This document shows positions 32,066 through 41,295 of a stretch of 64,000 nt of DNA, one piece after another; position 1 is the first letter of the stretch, and each line of letters starts with the position of its first letter. The position numbers were made by a program, and so were the translations under genes. The stretch covers positions 124,001 through 188,000 of the forward strand of contig CAYUPI010000004.1 in assembly GCA_964446585.1 (NCBI GenBank). The letters are read 5' to 3'. Below the pieces are notes generated by a model. It worked only from the letters and a program-made list of their open reading frames with translations, was not told the DNA's origin and did no database searches. This DNA comes from CAYUPI01 sp964446585. GTDB taxonomy: Bacteria; Verrucomicrobiota; Verrucomicrobiia; Limisphaerales; UBA8199.

Positions 32066-33889
32066 GTGAGTCGCCGGTTTCGGATTTTAGCTTTTGGCCT
32101 TTTCCTAAGCCTGGCCTTCCTCGTTGCCTGCGGCCAGCTTGAGGCGGCTCCCGGCACGACCACGAATTCAGCCCCTGGCGCCTCCAGGACCGTTGTTCGG
32201 ACGAATGCCTTTCGTCCTCCGCAGCGGACGCCGGCAAAAACCAATGTCGCCGGAAAGACTCAGGCGGGTAAGGCGACGACCAATGCAGTTCCCGCGATGC
32301 AGCAGCTCCTAAACAAGATCCGAACGCAACCCACGGCTACCTACAAAAGCTTGAGGGCCAGCAAGGCTTTCTGGCCTGTCGTCCTCGGGGTGGCGGCCGG
32401 CCTGGTGGCAGCCGCAGTTTTCCTCTCCAAACTTCTCAAGGCAAAAGCAGGCCAGACGAAAGTCGTAGTCACGGAAATGCAGACGCCGTCACTCGCGGGC
32501 CGGCCGGCAAGAAAGCCCGCGACTATCCACGTCTGCAATGTGTTGCAGGTCGGGGCCGAGGCGCGGTATTTATGGCAGTTCGACGCGCAGAACGTCGGAT
32601 TTGCATTGAATCGCCAGCAGACCAGCCTGCCCGGCGAAGCGCTTCCAAAACACCTGATTGGCAAAAGCTGGCGTTCGCTGTTCCAGCGCAAGCTCAATGT
32701 AGCGTGGCTGCCCCCCGAGCAAGTGTTTCTCCGCGTTGTCCACTTGCCACGCAGCGAATTTGGCGAGACGCTGTCCATGGTCGAGTTGCAGTTGGAGAAG
32801 CTCTCGCCGATTCCAGTGACGCAAATAGTTTGGAGCATCCAGGTGCTGTCCCACGCCCAGGAGACATTGCAAACGGTCATCGTAATGATCGTCGCCCGCG
32901 ACGTCGTCGAGGAAATCCTGGGCCAACTGGAGGGGCAGGGTTACCTCGCGGACCGGCTGGAACTGCCGCTGCTCGATGAGTTGCAGGCCACAGCCATCAC
33001 GGCCGATGGCGCCTGGATTTATCCGCAAGCGCGCAGCGGCCAGAATAACGCCCTGGTCGCCTGGTGGTACGGCGGAGTGCTTCAAAATCTGGATTTGGTG
33101 ACGCTGCCGAGCTCTCCGCAGTCGCCGAGTATTCAGGAACAATTGTTGCAGATGGCCTGGGCCGGCGAGATGGACGGCTGGCTCAAGTCGCCTCCGCACT
33201 GGCATTTGGTGGCGGAGGGCAGCACTGCGCTGCAATGGGAACCGGCGCTGCGGGAAGGGTTGGAACAGCCGGTGACCTTGTCGCCGCCGCTTTCGAGCGC
33301 TGACCTGGCGGCGCTTACTGCCCAGCGCGCGGCGCATTCGGACCCACGTGCGAACCTGTTGCCGATTGAATTCTCGACCCGCTACCAACAGCAGTTCATG
33401 GACAGGCTGTGGATGCGCGGTCTGACGGCGGTGCTGGGGCTTTACCTGCTGGGCCTGGCTGTCTATGGGGTTGCCCTGGGAGTCGCGACGTTCCGGACGC
33501 GCGCCGTTGAATATGGTGTGGCGCAAATTGGGACGCAGTACACAAATACGATGCAGCTTAAGGCGCGCTACCAGGTGCTCAAGGATCGGCAGGAACTCAA
33601 ATACGCGGCACTCGATTGCTGGAATCATATTGCCCGGTACCTGCCGGAAAGCGCGGTCTTGGAGACGATGAACTTCTCGGATGGAAAAAGGCTGACATTG
33701 GACGGGACGGCTGCCGCGGACCAACGGAAAGAAGTGTACGACTTCGAGAGCGCGTTACGCTCGGCGGCCTCGACTAATGGCGATCTTATGTTCAATCCCA
33801 ATGGGGGAGACCATGTCCAGTACCATGTGCAGCAGGGAAACGTGCGATGGAATTTTAGTCTGGAACTCAAGCGTGTGGAGGTCGAATGA
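32066..33889 (+). CDS. GspL/PilM-PilN-like inner-membrane assembly protein
   Basis: A 607-residue protein. The GTG at 32066 with GGGAG ahead opens a hydrophobic segment (about 5-23, ending in VACG, lipobox-like). A linker rich in Thr/Asn leads to a second membrane helix (about 102-124). Then comes a 300-residue domain resembling the actin-like/PilM part of GspL (LPRSEFGETLSMVELQLEKLSPIP), a third helix (about 451-475) and a PilN-like tail (YQVLKDRQELKYAALDCWNHIARYLP...LTLDGTA). Its position between gspE and the PilO/GspM-like gene supports a platform role linking ATPase and secretin. A TTG at 32003 would place the start inside the word array and is less likely. The extra N-terminal region is unusual for GspL. 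Confidence 0.65.
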   Translation: MSRRFRILAFGLFLSLAFLVACGQLEAAPGTTTNSAPGASRTVVRTNAFRPPQRTPAKTNVAGKTQAGKATTNAVPAMQQLLNKIRTQPTATYKSLRASKAFWPVVLGVAAGLVAAAVFLSKLLKAKAGQTKVVVTEMQTPSLAGRPARKPATIHVCNVLQVGAEARYLWQFDAQNVGFALNRQQTSLPGEALPKHLIGKSWRSLFQRKLNVAWLPPEQVFLRVVHLPRSEFGETLSMVELQLEKLSPIPVTQIVWSIQVLSHAQETLQTVIVMIVARDVVEEILGQLEGQGYLADRLELPLLDELQATAITADGAWIYPQARSGQNNALVAWWYGGVLQNLDLVTLPSSPQSPSIQEQLLQMAWAGEMDGWLKSPPHWHLVAEGSTALQWEPALREGLEQPVTLSPPLSSADLAALTAQRAAHSDPRANLLPIEFSTRYQQQFMDRLWMRGLTAVLGLYLLGLAVYGVALGVATFRTRAVEYGVAQIGTQYTNTMQLKARYQVLKDRQELKYAALDCWNHIARYLPESAVLETMNFSDGKRLTLDGTAAADQRKEVYDFESALRSAASTNGDLMFNPNGGDHVQYHVQQGNVRWNFSLELKRVEVE

Positions 33890-34536
33890 AGGGTTATTGG
33901 GAAAACCTGCGTCCTTTTGAGAAGCGCGTGTTTGTCGGTGTGACCACCGGCCTTTTTGTTCTCGTCAACATTTTGGTCGTGTTCCCGCACTTCGGCGACT
34001 GGGACAAGATGAAGTATCGAATGGCCGGTGCCCAACGGACCCTGGCGACACGCGACGCGGAGATCAAGCAGAAGCCTCGCTATGAAACGGAACTAAAAAA
34101 ACTGGAAAAGGAAGGCTTGGACGTTCCCGCGGAGGAGCAAGCTTTGCAATTCTCGCGCACTGTTTCCGACGAGATGGTCAGGTGCGGAGTCACTCCGTTG
34201 TCTGCCGGAAGAATTCAGACGCGCACCAACCAGTTTTTTTTGGAACTGTCGCAGACGATCACCGTTCAGGCCGGCGAACAGCAACTCGTCGATTTTTTGT
34301 TCAATCTCGGTTCGGGGAATTCGTTGATCCGAGTTCGCGATTTGTCGTTGCACCCAGACGCGCAGACACGCCAACAACTTGCCGCCACAGTGAAGCTGGT
34401 TGCCTCCTATCAGAAGAACCCGACAGCTAGGGTAGCTTCGCCATCACGGACGGCCTCGGTAAGGCCTGCTCCAAGTCCGGCGCCTGTTAGTGCGTTTAGT
34501 CCACCAAATCAACCCGGAAAGACATCTGCCAAATGA
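33886..34536 (+). CDS. PilO/GspM-like inner-membrane protein
   Basis: A 216-residue bitopic protein: short cytoplasmic start, one membrane helix at about 15-33 (VGVTTGLFVLVNILVVF), a coiled-coil stretch (MAGAQRTLATRDAEIKQ..LKKLEKEG) and a ferredoxin-like periplasmic domain (FFLELSQTITVQAGEQQLVDFLFNLG..LIRVRDLSLHP), as in PilO and GspM. The tail is Pro/Ala/Ser rich. It overlaps both neighbours by ATGA, so translation is coupled with the GspL-like and secretin genes. Confidence 0.75.
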   Translation: MKGYWENLRPFEKRVFVGVTTGLFVLVNILVVFPHFGDWDKMKYRMAGAQRTLATRDAEIKQKPRYETELKKLEKEGLDVPAEEQALQFSRTVSDEMVRCGVTPLSAGRIQTRTNQFFLELSQTITVQAGEQQLVDFLFNLGSGNSLIRVRDLSLHPDAQTRQQLAATVKLVASYQKNPTARVASPSRTASVRPAPSPAPVSAFSPPNQPGKTSAK

Positions 34537-37064
34537 CTTCAAAAACGACCCTCCTTGCTTTGCTCCTGACCGGCTCCGGTTTGCTTGCTCAAATTCCGCC
34601 ACCGCCCGGGGACACTGCTGGAACCAACCGGGACGAAATCCTGCGCCAGGCCCTTCGCCAGGCAATCGAGGCCAGGACGAACCCGGCCACGGCCAGTACT
34701 GCTCCAGTCGCCGTGCCGAAAGTGATCCTGACGGATTCGCCTGTTCCGTCGCTTCGGGCAGGACCAACCGACGCTGCGGCCGCGGGGACCAACCGCATCT
34801 TAGTTCCCAGCGATACAGCCGTACTTCAGCCACCAGCGACCAACCCTATCGCCGTGTCTTCGAATCCACCCGTAGTGGTTCCCAACCCCGAGCCTAAAGT
34901 TACGCCGACAGATTCGCCTGCTCCGGCGGTGCAGGCAGCGACAACCAACCCTGCAACCGCGGCGACCAATCGAATCATCATTCCCACCAATACTGTTGGA
35001 GGTCCGCCATCACCGATCTACCGCATCGCCGTGCCGGCCAATCCGGCGGGAAGCAACGTCGCGCCCGTCAACAGCCTCGCGGCTTCCGGCAACCCGGCCG
35101 CAATACCAGCTCCTGCTTCCGTGCCGGCGACAGCCTCCGTCCAGCCCGGGAAAACGCCGGCGGTCGAGCCGGGATCTGCTGCGGCGACCAACGCGCCCGC
35201 TGCAGTGGAGGAAACGACGCCTCCCGGCATGATCAACTTCCGCGCGGTGGATCTCAATGATGTGCTCACGCTTTATTCGGAGCTGGTGAACCGGACGATT
35301 CTTCGGCCAACCACCCTCCCGGCTGTTCTCATCACGCTAAAGAACCAGACCCTGCTCACCAAACATGAGGCGATCCAGGCCCTGGACGCCGTGTTGGCGC
35401 TCAATGGTATTTCGATTGTTCCCATGGGTGAAAAATTCGTCAAAGTAGTGCCATCTGCTCAAGCGAATCAGACCGGCGCGGCATTGCACGAGGAGAAAGC
35501 GAAGGATCTCCCTGAACTCGGGTCCTACGTCACTCACATCGTCCAATTGAGATACGTCAAACCCAGCGAGTTAATGACAGTCCTGACGCCGTTCGCCAGC
35601 CAGATTCCGAATCCGATTCTACCGATTGACGGCAGCGCGATTCTCGTGCTGCGCGACAATACTGAAAACGTCAAACGCATGTTGGAGATGGTGGAAAAGA
35701 TCGATGTGGCGGTGCCGGCGGAGTTCATTTCTGAAGTCATTCCGATCAAATACGCGCTGGCTTCGGACATCGCCAGCGCCTTGAACAGCCTGAGCGCCGG
35801 GGGTGGCGGCACAACGGTTGGGGCAGGCGCCGGTGGGGGAACGGCGCGTGGCGGGACCGGGCGCTTTGGAGGTGGTTTCGGCGCCCAACGCACGGTGGGT
35901 GGGGTAGGTGGCGTGGGTGGGGCATATCCGGGCGCGCTCAACACGCCCGGAATTCAACAGCAAGCCCCGGGCGCCGTGGGCACAACCCCCGGAACCGGAG
36001 GCACGTTCAGTGACCGCCTTCGGTCGATTATTCAGCGCGCCAGCGGCCCAGGCGAAATTCAAGTGATCGGGACGATGAAAATCATTGCGGATGAACGAAC
36101 CAACTCGTTGCTGGTCTTTGCCGGCCGGCAGGACATGGACACGATCAAAAAGATCATTTCACAACTCGACGTGGTGCTGGCTCAGGTCCTGATCGAGGCA
36201 GTCATTATTGAGGTCACGTTGGGGCCAGACAGCAAGGACTTTGGGTTCAGCTATTTGCAGCACCCCCAGACCGTCGGAAAGTGGACGGGAGTCGGCTCGG
36301 CTGGCGCAGGACAATTTCTGACTCCAGGAAGCTTCGCCGGGGCCGTCGGGACCAACGCCGCCAGCGGCCTGGCCGGCGGGTTCAACTACCTGTTCAGCTA
36401 CGGTCAGGACCTCGATGTGACAATCACCGCCATCGAAAGCTCCAGCCGCGCCAAGATCCTGCAGCGGCCGCGCATCCAGACTTCGCACGCCGTCCAGGCG
36501 CAATTGTTCGTCGGTGAATCACGGCCTTACCCGCAAGGGAGCTATTACGGTGGAGGCTCCTTTGGCGGATATTCCACGATCCAGCAACTACAGATCGGTG
36601 TGACGCTGGACGTGACGCCGCTGATCAATCCGGACGGCCTGGTGGTGATGGACATCCATCAAACGATTGAGAACTACGCAGGGTTCACGGAGATCACCGG
36701 TGTTGGACAGGTGCCGAACACGACGCGGAAGGAAGCCGCGGCGAAGGTCGCGGTGCGCGATCGCGATACGATCATGCTGGGCGGTCTGATTGAGACTGAC
36801 AAATCCAAGAGCGGCTCGGGCGTTCCCTTCCTGATGGATATTCCACTGTTGGGCTACTTGTTCCGCAGCACTTCGACGTCCGAAACCCGAAAGGAGCTGA
36901 TTGTCCTCATCCGCCCGACTGTGCTGCCGACGCCAGAAATTGCGGCCCTCACCGCCAAAGCGGAGAAAGATCGAATGCCCGGAGTGAGCCGTGCCGAGAA
37001 AGAGATTCTGGCCGAAGAAGCGGCGCGCCTCAAGCAGGCGGATAAACAACTCAAGGGACCCTAA
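34533..37064 (+). CDS. gspD: Secretin (type II secretion system protein D)
   Basis: An 843-residue outer-membrane channel. Signal peptide at 1-20 (LLALLLTGSGLLAQ). Residues 25-230 are Pro/Ala/Thr/Asn rich and contain a duplicated unit of about 50 residues (62-112 and 121-171, each with PKV..TDSP and TNRI). N-domains follow (MINFRAVDLNDVLTLYSELVNRTI at about 233; HIVQLRYVKPSELMTVL; EVIPIKYALASDIASALN with a Gly-rich insert). The C-terminal secretin domain ends in VPFLMDIPLLGYLFRSTST..ELIVLIRPTV. It overlaps the preceding gene by ATGA. No pilotin or GspC is seen nearby. Confidence 0.92.
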   Translation: MTSKTTLLALLLTGSGLLAQIPPPPGDTAGTNRDEILRQALRQAIEARTNPATASTAPVAVPKVILTDSPVPSLRAGPTDAAAAGTNRILVPSDTAVLQPPATNPIAVSSNPPVVVPNPEPKVTPTDSPAPAVQAATTNPATAATNRIIIPTNTVGGPPSPIYRIAVPANPAGSNVAPVNSLAASGNPAAIPAPASVPATASVQPGKTPAVEPGSAAATNAPAAVEETTPPGMINFRAVDLNDVLTLYSELVNRTILRPTTLPAVLITLKNQTLLTKHEAIQALDAVLALNGISIVPMGEKFVKVVPSAQANQTGAALHEEKAKDLPELGSYVTHIVQLRYVKPSELMTVLTPFASQIPNPILPIDGSAILVLRDNTENVKRMLEMVEKIDVAVPAEFISEVIPIKYALASDIASALNSLSAGGGGTTVGAGAGGGTARGGTGRFGGGFGAQRTVGGVGGVGGAYPGALNTPGIQQQAPGAVGTTPGTGGTFSDRLRSIIQRASGPGEIQVIGTMKIIADERTNSLLVFAGRQDMDTIKKIISQLDVVLAQVLIEAVIIEVTLGPDSKDFGFSYLQHPQTVGKWTGVGSAGAGQFLTPGSFAGAVGTNAASGLAGGFNYLFSYGQDLDVTITAIESSSRAKILQRPRIQTSHAVQAQLFVGESRPYPQGSYYGGGSFGGYSTIQQLQIGVTLDVTPLINPDGLVVMDIHQTIENYAGFTEITGVGQVPNTTRKEAAAKVAVRDRDTIMLGGLIETDKSKSGSGVPFLMDIPLLGYLFRSTSTSETRKELIVLIRPTVLPTPEIAALTAKAEKDRMPGVSRAEKEILAEEAARLKQADKQLKGP

Positions 37065-37076
37065 GCGTCCAGCACA

Positions 37077-40000
37077 ATGGCAAACTGGAACCAAGCACCG
37101 CCGGTGCCAGGGCGCTCGCGCCGCCAACGCGTTCGTCCCACCGCAACCTTGGCTCTGAAACTCCTTGCGTTGGGTACGCTGCTGCTTTGCTCGCTGTCGG
37201 CTCACGGTCAGGTATCCGGTCCTTTGGTGATAAACCCGATCGGCGACACCAACGTCATGCCGGGGACGACCATCACGATCATCACTTCGGTCACTAACAC
37301 CGACGTGAGCGTTAATGAGTTGCTCTGGAGTCTGGCGAACCCACCCTCGGGCGCCAGCATTACCAACGGTTCTACGCCGACCACGGGTCTTTTCACGTGG
37401 ACGCCTTCGGCGTCGCAGGCCCCGAGCACGAACACGATTAACGTGCAAGTCCAGGACAGATTTAATCTGACGAACCACACTTCAGCGAGTTTCCGGGTGA
37501 ACGTCTTTACCAACACCGCTCCGACGCCTCCTTTCCTGGCGCCGATCAACGATGTGACGATTGTGGCGGGCCAATCGTTCACAAATACCAACAGTGCCCA
37601 CACCACTGACGGAACCACCAATGCGCTCCTCTGGTCGCTCGAACCGGGCGCGCCTGACGGCGCGAGCATCGGCACGAACACCGGTATATTCTCCTGGAAG
37701 CCCACCGCGCAGCAAGCCGACAACTATACGATTGGGGTCACTGTCACGGAGCAAAGCTCTCCGCCGCTGAGCAGCACCGAAGAATTTAACATTAATGTCA
37801 TTCTCACCAATAATTGCAGTGGTTTTGATGATTTCGTGGCTGCGGTAGAGCAGGGGGGCGTCGTGCCGCTGCCGGATTGTCCGACCATCGTCTTGTCGAA
37901 CACGTTGATAATTGCGAATGATGTCACGCTCGACGCCGGCTCGGCGAAAGTTTTGATTACCGGCAATAACCTGATCCGCCTCTTCACGGTATTGGCGCCC
38001 GCCACCCTGACTTTGAATCATTTGACGCTGTCCGGCGGGATGAGCACTAATGGCGGCGCGATTTACGTCCAGCAAGGTGCCGTGGCTTTACTCTCCAACT
38101 GCATTTTCAGCGGCAACTCGGCTGTTGGCAGCAACGGTGTTGCCGGCGCCAAAGGAGCCGACACATCCGGCACCGGCGGAAACGGCACCAGCGGCACCGG
38201 CGGCGGTGCGGCTGAGGGTGGCGCGATCTACAATGCGGGAGCACTCACACTTTCGGCCTGCCAATTCCTGACGAACCAGGCGACAGGAGGGACTGGCGGT
38301 GCTGGCGGCAATGGTGGCAATGGCCGGTACCAAGGTGGCAATGGCGGCAATGGCGGCAGCGGCGGCCATGCGCGGGGCGGGGCCGTTTTCAATATTGGCA
38401 CCAACAATGTCACAATCGATTCCTGCACCTTCACGGGAAATTCAGCCGCCAGCGGCAGCGGCGCCTCGGGCGGCACCGACGGGACCGGTGGCACGCGTTC
38501 GGGCTTGCCCGGAATCGGCGGCGCGGCCGGGGTGACCTCCGGCGCTGGCGTGTGCAGCACGGGGGACATAACCCTAACCAGTTGCACGTTCTCGCAAAAT
38601 TCCGCCACGGGGGGAGACAGCGCTGCCGGCGGAACTCAAGTCAACGGCAACGGCAGCAATGGGCCACGGGGTGGAGATGGATTGGGCGGTGGTGTCTTCG
38701 GTGCGGCTATTGGCGCAGTGACCAACTGCACATTCTTCGGCAACAGCGTCACAGGTGGCAAGGGTGGCAATGGAGGCGCGGGCAACTATAACGCTGGCAA
38801 CGGAGGCAACGGAGGCAACGGCCTTGGGGGTGCGTTCTATGGCTCGGCCGGCACAAATTATATCGTGAACTGCACGATCGCACAAAACCAGGCCGTCGGA
38901 GGCACAAACGGCGTCGCCGGGACTGGTCCTTTCAGAGGAACTGACGGCAGCCCGGGATTAGCTCGCGGCGCGGGCGTCTATCGCGCCGCAGGGACTTTCA
39001 TCCTGAAGAATACCATTTTGGTCACTAATGCGCCCGGCACCAATGCCTACGGCACAATCACCGATGCCGGCAATAATCTTAGTTCGGACGCAAGTTTGGC
39101 GGGCAGCAGCCGAAAGAACGTCGATCCCAGAACATCGCCGTTGTCCGGCGACCCTCCACAGACCATGGCCTTGCTTCACGACAGTCCGGCGGTTGACGCA
39201 GCGGACGATTTAGCCGCGCCCGACGTGGATGAGCGCGGCACTAGACGGCCGGTTGGCCCGCACAGCGACATTGGCGCTTATGAGTACCCTACGCAGCTTG
39301 CTCCTGCCATTATTTCTCCGCCGAGCAGCCAGACGGTTATGGTCGGTAGCAATGCGACGTTCGTGGTTTCGGCTACTGGCGATCCGCCGCTGGCCTATCG
39401 GTGGCAATTCAAGGGCACCAACATTGCCGGAGCTACCAGGACGACCTTCACGGTAACGAATGCGCAGCCTACCAACGCCGGCGATTACACCGTATCCGTG
39501 TCCAACCACGTATCCGTCGTTGTCAGTCCCGCAGCTACGCTCACAGTCTGCGTGCCAGTCACCATCAGCGGCCATGTAATGGATGGTACGAATGGTCTGA
39601 GCGGAGTGACCGTCACCGCCGGGGCCAATTCAGCCCTGACGGACACAAACGGCGCTTACACTATCTCGGGAATTTGCCCCGGTGATTACTTCGTCTTCGC
39701 TTCGCTCAGCGGCTACGAGTTCAGCCCGGCGCAGGAAGTGATCACACCACCAGGCGCTTCGAATGTCAATTTCACGGTTAAGCAGCCAGTGTACACGATC
39801 AGCGGCCGCGTGGTGGCCGGGACCAACGGTGTGAGCGGCGTCCGCATTTTCGGCGGCCAAACGACTGACGCCAATGGCTATTTTACCCTCTCCTTGCCGG
39901 CGGGCACGAACACACTGACTCCGCTGAAGCCAGGCTTCAACTACACCTTTCAACCCCCCAACCGTATCGTCGTGGTGCCTCCGAGCGCTACCAACCAGGA

Positions 40001-40211
40001 TTTCATTGCTGGTTGGCGGATCGCATCTCTCGTGCGCCTGGCTGATGGCACCATCCAGTTTCAAGTGATCGGGACGGGAACCATCCGCGTCGAAGCCTCC
40101 AGCAACCTCGTCAACTGGGTGACTCTTTCCAACCACGTCGCACCCTACACGTTCATCGACCACACAGCCGGCTCGGTGCCACAGCGATTTTATCGCGCAG
40201 CGCAGCCGTGA
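37077..40211 (+). CDS. Large exported adhesin-like protein: putative Ig, beta-helix, Ig-like and carboxypeptidase-regulatory domains
   Basis: A 1044-residue exported protein, 12 bases after gspD. Order of parts: long signal peptide (to about HGQ, residue 45); two cadherin/He_PIG-like domains (IGDTNVMPGTTIT and INDVTIVAGQSF); a Gly/Asn-rich beta-helix (about 300-660) with GGAIYxxG rungs like chlamydial Pmp proteins; a DIGAYEY segment of the 'choice-of-anchor' type (about 740); an Ig-like domain (PSSQTVMVGSNATFVVSATG); two carboxypeptidase-regulatory-like domains (ISGHVMDGTNGLSGVTV, ISGRVVAGTNGVSGVRI); and a C-terminal module ending RFYRAAQP. It is a likely surface or extracellular cargo of the adjacent secretin system (inference from adjacency). 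Confidence 0.82.
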   Translation: MANWNQAPPVPGRSRRQRVRPTATLALKLLALGTLLLCSLSAHGQVSGPLVINPIGDTNVMPGTTITIITSVTNTDVSVNELLWSLANPPSGASITNGSTPTTGLFTWTPSASQAPSTNTINVQVQDRFNLTNHTSASFRVNVFTNTAPTPPFLAPINDVTIVAGQSFTNTNSAHTTDGTTNALLWSLEPGAPDGASIGTNTGIFSWKPTAQQADNYTIGVTVTEQSSPPLSSTEEFNINVILTNNCSGFDDFVAAVEQGGVVPLPDCPTIVLSNTLIIANDVTLDAGSAKVLITGNNLIRLFTVLAPATLTLNHLTLSGGMSTNGGAIYVQQGAVALLSNCIFSGNSAVGSNGVAGAKGADTSGTGGNGTSGTGGGAAEGGAIYNAGALTLSACQFLTNQATGGTGGAGGNGGNGRYQGGNGGNGGSGGHARGGAVFNIGTNNVTIDSCTFTGNSAASGSGASGGTDGTGGTRSGLPGIGGAAGVTSGAGVCSTGDITLTSCTFSQNSATGGDSAAGGTQVNGNGSNGPRGGDGLGGGVFGAAIGAVTNCTFFGNSVTGGKGGNGGAGNYNAGNGGNGGNGLGGAFYGSAGTNYIVNCTIAQNQAVGGTNGVAGTGPFRGTDGSPGLARGAGVYRAAGTFILKNTILVTNAPGTNAYGTITDAGNNLSSDASLAGSSRKNVDPRTSPLSGDPPQTMALLHDSPAVDAADDLAAPDVDERGTRRPVGPHSDIGAYEYPTQLAPAIISPPSSQTVMVGSNATFVVSATGDPPLAYRWQFKGTNIAGATRTTFTVTNAQPTNAGDYTVSVSNHVSVVVSPAATLTVCVPVTISGHVMDGTNGLSGVTVTAGANSALTDTNGAYTISGICPGDYFVFASLSGYEFSPAQEVITPPGASNVNFTVKQPVYTISGRVVAGTNGVSGVRIFGGQTTDANGYFTLSLPAGTNTLTPLKPGFNYTFQPPNRIVVVPPSATNQDFIAGWRIASLVRLADGTIQFQVIGTGTIRVEASSNLVNWVTLSNHVAPYTFIDHTAGSVPQRFYRAAQP

Positions 40212-40219
40212 TTTTGGGT

Positions 40220-41245
40220 CTAATAAGCCGCTTGAGCGCCTCTGATCGACCTCTTCTTCATCCAGGGCATTAAACTGCGCAGCCGGGCGCCGACTTTTTC
40301 GATTGGATGCTGCTGGCCCTTCTTGAGCAGCGCGTTGTATTTTTTGTAGCCGCCCTGGTATTCGGAGATCCAGCCCTTGGCGAATTTGCCGGACTGGATG
40401 CCTTTGAGAGCCGCTTTCATTCGCTTCTTGACACCCGCATCAATGATTTTAGGTCCCATCGTCACATCGCCCCATTTGGCGGTTTCGGAAACCGAGAAGC
40501 GCATGCCGCTGATGCCCGCCTCATTGATCAAATCCACAATGAGCTTGAGTTCGTGCAGGCACTCGAAGTAGGCCATCTCCGGTTGATACCCAGCTTCGAT
40601 CAGGGTCTCGTACCCGGCCATTATTAGCGCGGTCGCGCCGCCGCATAAAACCGTTTGTTCGCCAAACAAATCGGTTTCGGTTTCCTCCCGGAAGGTCGTT
40701 TCCAGCACGCCCGCGCGCGTTGCGCCGATGCCCTTGGCCCAGGCCAGCGCAACTTGCCTGGCCCGCCCGCTCGGATTCTGGTAAACGCCGATCAGGGCAG
40801 GCACCCCCTTGCCTTCCAGGTACTGCCGCCGCAAGATGTGGCCCGGCCCTTTGGGCGCAACCAGAATCACATCCACTGATTTAGGCGGGACCACGGTCCT
40901 AAAATGAATGGCAAAGCCGTGAGAAAAGAGCAGCGTCTTGCCCTTGCTCAAATTCGGCGCAATGTCCCGCACATACACAGCCGGCTGCTTGGTGTCCGGC
41001 AGCCCGACGAAGATCACTTCGGCCCGCCGCACGGCCTCGGCTGTTGAAACCACGCCGAAGCCCTTTTCCTTAGCAACAGGAATGGATTTGCTGCCCTGAT
41101 AGAGGCCGATAATCACTTTCATCCCGCTGTCCCTGAGGTTCAGCGCGTGGGCGTGCCCTTGTGAGCCGAAACCGAGCACAGCCAGGGTTTTGTTCCGCAG
41201 CAGTCCAATATTCGCATCTTTGTCGCTATAAACTTTTGCCGGCAT
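40220..41245 (-). CDS. ilvC: Ketol-acid reductoisomerase
   Basis: A 341-residue class I enzyme of valine, leucine and isoleucine synthesis, converting acetolactate to dihydroxyisovalerate with NADPH and Mg. The Rossmann start is LAVLGFGSQGHAHALNLRDSG. Mg ligands lie in the C-terminal knotted domain (DLFGEQTVLCGG and FECLHELKLIVDLINEAG). It follows ilvN on the same strand. A short 7/11-base word array reaches exactly to its ATG, so no ordinary ribosome binding site precedes it. Confidence 0.95.
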   Translation of the reverse strand: MPAKVYSDKDANIGLLRNKTLAVLGFGSQGHAHALNLRDSGMKVIIGLYQGSKSIPVAKEKGFGVVSTAEAVRRAEVIFVGLPDTKQPAVYVRDIAPNLSKGKTLLFSHGFAIHFRTVVPPKSVDVILVAPKGPGHILRRQYLEGKGVPALIGVYQNPSGRARQVALAWAKGIGATRAGVLETTFREETETDLFGEQTVLCGGATALIMAGYETLIEAGYQPEMAYFECLHELKLIVDLINEAGISGMRFSVSETAKWGDVTMGPKIIDAGVKKRMKAALKGIQSGKFAKGWISEYQGGYKKYNALLKKGQQHPIEKVGARLRSLMPWMKKRSIRGAQAAY

Positions 41246-41277
41246 TTGCTTTGGTTGTGAGTTGAGAGTTGGGAGTT
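41246..41277 (-). repeat. 7/11-base word array between ilvN and ilvC
   Basis: On the minus strand three 7-base words AACTCCC, AACTCTC, AACTCAC are followed by the 11-mer AACCAAAGCAA, which touches the ilvC ATG. Confidence 0.83.
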
Positions 41278-41295
41278 GAGACTGCTGAACAGGGG

